Position numbers and translations under genes: made by a program
Notes under the pieces: model-generated
What the model was told of the DNA's origin: nothing
Database searches by the model: none
The model's input: only the letters and a program-made list of their open reading frames with translations
Shown here: one piece after another, positions 5,473 through 8,728 of the stretch
Layout: each line of letters begins with the position of its first letter
Numbering within the stretch: the stretch's first letter is position 1
DNA from: Bacillota bacterium
Lineage (GTDB): Bacteria; Bacillota; Clostridia; Lachnospirales; Lachnospiraceae
Reading direction: 5' to 3'
Assembly (NCBI GenBank): GCA_023441965.1
Contig: JAEZNB010000087.1
Coordinates: 1-8,728, forward strand
DNA: 8,728 nt

Positions 5473-6983
5473 AGCATTCCATCAGAATAAAACTCACGTT
5501 ACTTTTTACTGCCCTGATCATACTGACCATCTTCCTGACCTGGTTCATCAATCGTACCTTTCTGGCTGACTATTACCAACGAAATAAGACAGATACCTTA
5601 AGGAAGGTATTTCAAGAGGTCCAGAAGATCTATGAGGACAGTGAGGAAGATGTCTTTCTGTCGGAAGAGGACACTCAGAAGCTGGAGAGGATTTCTTCGA
5701 TTAATAACGTAAATATCTATGTATACATGCAGTTTGCGGGAGGCTGGATCTTCAACTATCCGGAGCCAAGGGATCTGGGTGAAAGGGGTCAAGCGCAGAT
5801 TGAGGCCAGAATCAGGGGATATCTTAGCTCTGTTCTTGGCAGCAAGGACTCCAGCAAATATATCGAAGAGACGGATCGTTATCTGATTTTTAAGCTTTAC
5901 GATAAAGAGCTGGATTCTTCCTATATAGATCTGATCGGATATTTGGGAATGGATAAGCTGATATTCCTAAGATCCAACTTTGAAAGTATCCAGGAAAGCA
6001 CAGTGATCGCAAACCGTTTTCTGGCTTATATCGGGGCCATCATGATAGTCATCGGAATTACGGCAACTCTGATCATAAGCAGAAGATTCACGCAGCCGAT
6101 TCACCAGCTGGCCAATATCGCCAAGAGAATGTCCGATCTGGATTTTGAAGTCAAGTACCAAGGAAAAACAAAGGATGAGATCGGGGAGCTGGGAAACAGT
6201 ATTAATGTCCTGTCAGACAAGCTGGAGAAAACAGTTTCCGAATTAAAGAGAGCGAACAATGAGCTATTGACTGACCTGCAGAAGAAGACCGAGATCGATG
6301 AGATGAGGAAGGAATTCCTATCTAATGTATCCCATGAGCTGAAGACTCCGATTTCTTTAATTCAGGGTTATGCTGAGGGACTCATGGAAAATATTAATGA
6401 GGATGAGGAGAGTCGTAACTTCTACTGTGAAGTCATCATGGATGAGGCAGGGAAGATGAATAACATGGTCAAGAAGCTCCTGTCCTTGAATGAATTGGAA
6501 TCAGGAAGCAACCGGGTGAGCTTTGAACGGTTTGATATCGTAGCACTGATCCGTTCGGTTCTGTATAGTACCGAGATCCTCTTCCGCCAGAAGGAGGTCC
6601 AGCTAAGATTTAGTGAGACGGAACCGGTCTATGTTTGGGCAGACGAATACCTGGTGGAGCAGGTCATCACCAACTATATCAGTAATGCGCTCAACCATGT
6701 GGACGGAGCCAGGGTCATAGAGATAAAATTAATTCGTTATGGAGACTTACTACGGATCGCAGTCTTTAATACCGGAGAAAACATCCCGGAGGAGGAGCTG
6801 GAGAAGATCTGGATCAAATTCTATAAGGTCGATAAGGCCAGAACCAGAGAATATGGTGGCAGTGGTATCGGCCTCTCCATCGTAAGGGCAATCATGAACT
6901 CCCTCAACAAGGAGTGCGGAGTGATCAACCATCCGAATGGGGTTGAATTTTGGTTCGAGCTGGATACAAAAAACTTAGGATAA
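5469..6983 (+). CDS. Membrane sensor histidine kinase with HAMP domain (504 aa)
   Basis: This is the sensor partner of the upstream regulator; it autophosphorylates on histidine in response to an unknown extracellular signal. The ATG overlaps the regulator stop by 4 bases. Domains in order: a transmembrane helix at ~9-27; an extracytoplasmic sensor region at ~30-182 with no recognisable ligand domain; a second membrane helix at ~184-204; a HAMP linker at ~205-258; a coiled dimerisation helix; a HisKA domain with the phospho-acceptor H289 in S-H-E-L-K-T-P; and an ATPase domain with N-box N406 (ISNALNH), N-T-G-E at 434-437 in place of the usual D-x-G-x, and the G2 box G-G-S-G-I-G-L from 463. 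The N-T-G form and the neighbouring WIKFYKVDKARTREYGGSG segment are, to my knowledge, typical of the VanS-like clostridial branch, so the kinase is probably active. A hairpin follows about 65 bases after the stop. Confidence 0.94.
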   Translation: MKHSIRIKLTLLFTALIILTIFLTWFINRTFLADYYQRNKTDTLRKVFQEVQKIYEDSEEDVFLSEEDTQKLERISSINNVNIYVYMQFAGGWIFNYPEPRDLGERGQAQIEARIRGYLSSVLGSKDSSKYIEETDRYLIFKLYDKELDSSYIDLIGYLGMDKLIFLRSNFESIQESTVIANRFLAYIGAIMIVIGITATLIISRRFTQPIHQLANIAKRMSDLDFEVKYQGKTKDEIGELGNSINVLSDKLEKTVSELKRANNELLTDLQKKTEIDEMRKEFLSNVSHELKTPISLIQGYAEGLMENINEDEESRNFYCEVIMDEAGKMNNMVKKLLSLNELESGSNRVSFERFDIVALIRSVLYSTEILFRQKEVQLRFSETEPVYVWADEYLVEQVITNYISNALNHVDGARVIEIKLIRYGDLLRIAVFNTGENIPEEELEKIWIKFYKVDKARTREYGGSGIGLSIVRAIMNSLNKECGVINHPNGVEFWFELDTKNLG

Positions 6984-7048
6984 CGTTCTCTGGTGAGGTT
7001 GGTTTATCATTACAGTTGTATAAGAAACAGAAGGTGTCTTCATCACGA

Positions 7049-7092
7049 GCTGCCGCAGAATCCCCCTAGGAAGTTTTTGGGAATGCGGCAGC
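7049..7092 (+). terminator. Hairpin terminator after the two-component operon
   Basis: GCTGCCGCA (7049-7057) pairs perfectly with TGCGGCAGC (7084-7092), and part of the loop (TCCC with GGGA) can extend the stem. The following sequence is ATTTCTATGCTTTT, a broken T-tract, so the stem is strong but the terminator is not ideal. Confidence 0.65.
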
Positions 7093-7142
7093 ATTTCTAT
7101 GCTTTTGGAAGATGAATTATTGGCCGGAAATGCTGATTTATC

Positions 7143-7171
7143 TTGCTGAAATTTGGAATTGGTGTTAATAT
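7143..7171 (+). promoter_or_regulatory. Predicted sigma-A promoter of the lipoprotein operon
   Basis: TTGCTG (7143-7148), a 17-base spacer, then TAATAT (7166-7171), with a TG one base before the -10. Transcription would start near 7178, which rules out translation starts upstream of that point and supports the ATG at 7230. Confidence 0.65.
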
Positions 7172-7217
7172 GTTATTTGTAGCCGCTTGTATTTATGGAG
7201 TGTTCAAAGGACAAAAC

Positions 7218-7223
7218 GGGGGT
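7218..7223 (+). promoter_or_regulatory. Ribosome binding site fixing the lipoprotein start
   Basis: GGGGGT lies 6 to 7 bases before the ATG at 7230. It is weaker than its neighbours' sites, but it places the start exactly at a standard lipoprotein signal peptide. Confidence 0.55.
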
Positions 7224-7229
7224 ATTCAG

Positions 7230-7955
7230 ATGAGAAAGCTTGGGCTGGTATTAGTGACATTTATGATGCTGTCATTAACCGGATGTATCCATGAATATCG
7301 ATTATCAGAGGAAGCTACGGACGTAGCTGCAGAGTATATGGCCGGAATTCTTCTGGAGTATGACGAGAACTACGAGAAAGAGCTACTGAATCGGGAGGAA
7401 TTGGAAGCACTGATTGCGAAGGAAGGCCGGGAAGCCGAAGACTCCGGGGCCAATTCTTCGGACAGTAAGCCAACAAAAGCACCGGATCGGGATGTACAGT
7501 CCTCTGATGGGGAGGAAGCATCTGATCAGCCAACGGAGGATATTTCAATCTCAGAAGTCATCAAGGCAGAAGGCTTTGATATATCTTATAAAAGCTATAA
7601 GCTATACAATGTTTATCCCGAAGATGAGACAGGTGCATATTTTTCCTTAACTCCCATGGAGGGAAATCAGCTATTTGTGGTTTCTTTCATAGCTAAGAAC
7701 TTAACGGACAAAGAGAAGAGACTTGATCTAAAAAAATCAAAAGTGGATTACCAGCTGGATATTAACGTGGGATCAATCTATAAACCACTTCCGACTTTAC
7801 TGGAGAATAATCTGAAGTATATAGATATGAAGTTTGGGGCCGGTAAGAAGGAGGAAGTACTTCTGGTTTTTGAAATACCGAAGGATATGAAGCTTAATGA
7901 TATCAACCTGATTATCTCTAATGGGGCGAAGACAGAGATCATCGATATAAAATAA
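7230..7955 (+). CDS. Lipoprotein with a C-terminal Ig-like domain (241 aa)
   Basis: This is an exported protein expected to be lipid-anchored to the outer face of the membrane. From the ATG at 7230 the protein begins with a short basic segment, a hydrophobic core and a lipobox L-T-G-C with C19 as the modified cysteine. Residues 20-65 are charged and helical. Residues ~66-105 are a low-complexity linker rich in S, D, E, K and P. Residues ~114-241 form a beta-rich domain with the pattern LFVVSFIAKNLTDKEKRL and later KKEEVLLVFEIP, which resembles the Ig-like DUF4352/DUF5067 type of clostridial lipoproteins. That assignment is by eye. It has its own promoter and is followed after 19 bases by a PH-like-domain gene, with which it forms an operon. 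It lies downstream of the kinase but is separated by a terminator, so a link to that signalling system is only suggestive. Confidence 0.82.
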   Translation: MRKLGLVLVTFMMLSLTGCIHEYRLSEEATDVAAEYMAGILLEYDENYEKELLNREELEALIAKEGREAEDSGANSSDSKPTKAPDRDVQSSDGEEASDQPTEDISISEVIKAEGFDISYKSYKLYNVYPEDETGAYFSLTPMEGNQLFVVSFIAKNLTDKEKRLDLKKSKVDYQLDINVGSIYKPLPTLLENNLKYIDMKFGAGKKEEVLLVFEIPKDMKLNDINLIISNGAKTEIIDIK

Positions 7956-7974
7956 TTGTTAAAGGAGAAGGGAT

Positions 7975-8346
7975 ATGGGATTTGTAGAAAGGAAACGTAT
8001 TAAATTTTTTGGACTGCCATTTAGCTTCACGAAATATACCATAACAGAAGAGAAAATTACAATTACTACCGGCTTCCTAAGTATAACCGAGGACGATGCC
8101 TTCATGTATAAGATCCAGGATGTCCGCCTGACCAGAAGCTTGTCGGAGCGGTTTTTTAAGCTTGGGACAATCACCTGTTATACAGGCGATACTACACATC
8201 CGGAGCTTATCTTACACCATATCAAGCACTCCGGTCTCGTTAAGGATTTTATCATGCAGTATTCGGAAGAGGCCAGAAGAAAGAGAAGAGCCCTACATAC
8301 CCTGAGTATTGATGCTGAGGATCTGGATGGAGTAGAGCTGGATTAA
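7975..8346 (+). CDS. Small PH-like-domain protein (123 aa)
   Basis: AAAGGAG at 7961-7967 supports the ATG at 7975, 19 bases after the lipoprotein stop. The protein has no signal peptide and no membrane segment. Its core, about residues 15-100, shows the beta-strand pattern of bacterial PH (bPH_2, YdbS-like) domains: KYTITEEKITITTGFLSIT, then IQDVRLTRSLSERFFKLGTITCYTG with its typical I-x-D-V-R and R-x-x-G-x-G-T-I-like signature. A short basic stretch (RRKRRAL) and an acidic tail follow. In many proteins of this group the PH domain follows membrane helices; this one is a solo cytoplasmic version. Its function is unknown, perhaps protein- or membrane-binding. No terminator is visible before the tandem promoters 27 bases downstream, so transcription may run into them. 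Confidence 0.8.
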   Translation: MGFVERKRIKFFGLPFSFTKYTITEEKITITTGFLSITEDDAFMYKIQDVRLTRSLSERFFKLGTITCYTGDTTHPELILHHIKHSGLVKDFIMQYSEEARRKRRALHTLSIDAEDLDGVELD

Positions 8347-8372
8347 TATTAGCGAATTTTTTGATTTATTAC

Positions 8373-8401
8373 TTGACATTTTACGTTGTTCCTAGTAGAA
8401 T
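8373..8401 (+). promoter_or_regulatory. Strong promoter P1 of the putative rRNA operon
   Basis: A perfect -35 TTGACA (8373-8378), 17-base spacer and -10 TAGAAT (8396-8401). Transcription would start near 8408. Confidence 0.75.
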
Positions 8402-8520
8402 AAAAATCCGCCGATCGACAATAGCTGACGGGCAATCGGAAAGATATTCGTGAAATAAGTGATCAAATAGTATCATAAGCAGTACTTATAAAGAAACTTA
8501 TGAAGAATAATAAATAACGG

Positions 8521-8549
8521 TTGACATAATTTGAAGGCTGTGTTATATT
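8521..8549 (+). promoter_or_regulatory. Strong promoter P2 of the putative rRNA operon
   Basis: A perfect -35 TTGACA (8521-8526), 17-base spacer and -10 TATATT (8544-8549), with a TGn extension before the -10. The 60 bases upstream are A/T-rich (for example AATAATAAATAA), as in an UP element. Transcription would start near 8556. Two consensus promoters about 150 bases apart are typical of rRNA operons. Confidence 0.82.
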
Positions 8550-8555
8550 AAGAAA

Positions 8556-8728
8556 GTTGACGGCTAACAACCGAAGCATATGCCATAACAGCATATGTGG
8601 AATTGAACCTTGATAATTGAACAGTGAAACAACCCTGAAAATTCTAAAAAACTCAGAGCTTCACATGGGCTCTGAAAATAGATTTTCATGAGATGGATCA
8701 GAAATGATGCATCACGAACCGTATCGAT
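8556..8728 (+). other. Probable rRNA operon leader (16S gene lies beyond the right edge)
   Basis: No gene is encoded here. The leader holds a hairpin CATATGC (8577-8583) with GCATATG (8591-8597); a boxA-like antitermination region CCTTGATAATTGAACAGTG (8608-8626), close to the element seen before 16S and 23S genes in Firmicutes; and a second hairpin TCAGAGC (8653-8659) with GCTCTGA (8669-8675). The segment GAAACAACCCTGAAAATTC matches my memory of Lachnospiraceae rRNA leaders. The start of mature 16S rRNA is not present. The 382 bases after the last gene are fully accounted for by these promoters and leader elements. Confidence 0.72.

Noticed and set aside
7143..7229. Longer start (TTG at 7143) for the lipoprotein gene
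   Set aside because: This codon coincides with the -35 element of the predicted promoter, and the ATG at 7230 begins a textbook lipoprotein signal peptide.
8705..8714. TGATGCATCA palindrome in the rRNA leader
   Set aside because: Ten bases of symmetry can easily arise by chance, and no feature adjoins it.

Overview
The window reads as chromosomal DNA of a Gram-positive, anaerobic clostridium, most likely a Lachnospiraceae (Clostridium cluster XIVa) relative. The reasons are strong AGGAGG-type ribosome binding sites before nearly every gene, sigma-A-like promoters with 17-base spacers, a Sec signal peptide and a lipobox of Firmicute style, a VanS-like histidine kinase, and a right-hand end that resembles the leader of a clostridial rRNA operon. 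No database search was possible, so the taxon is an inference. All genes lie on the + strand.

Layout. (1) 1-1368: two GNAT-type acetyltransferase genes in tandem. The first is cut by the left edge, the second starts 4 bases after it, and a clear intrinsic terminator follows. (2) 1369-2495: a gene-free stretch with inverted repeats that may form a folded RNA, then a gene for a secreted protein tethered by a C-terminal membrane segment, then a terminator-like hairpin. (3) 2517-3468: a third GNAT gene (FR47-like) with a perfect 16-base palindrome against its ribosome binding site. (4) 3571-4709: a Gfo/Idh/MocA-family dehydrogenase whose promoter lies inside two concentric inverted repeats. (5) 4757-6983: a two-component system, an OmpR/PhoB-type regulator overlapping by 4 bases a membrane histidine kinase, followed by a hairpin terminator. 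(6) 7143-8346: a lipoprotein gene with its own good promoter, and 19 bases later a small PH-like-domain protein. (7) 8347-8728: two tandem consensus promoters and a structured leader that very probably drive an rRNA operon whose 16S gene begins beyond the right edge.

How the genes fit together. The kinase-regulator pair is a coherent signalling unit, and the lipoprotein and PH-like protein form a second short operon. The three acetyltransferases are unrelated in detailed sequence, so the cluster looks like a neighbourhood of stand-alone enzymes rather than a pathway. I see no mobile element, CRISPR array, tRNA or toxin-antitoxin module. No wholly new system is evident. The best leads are non-coding: the concentric repeats at 3580-3629, the possible structured RNA at 1405-1534 and the palindrome at 2576-2591.
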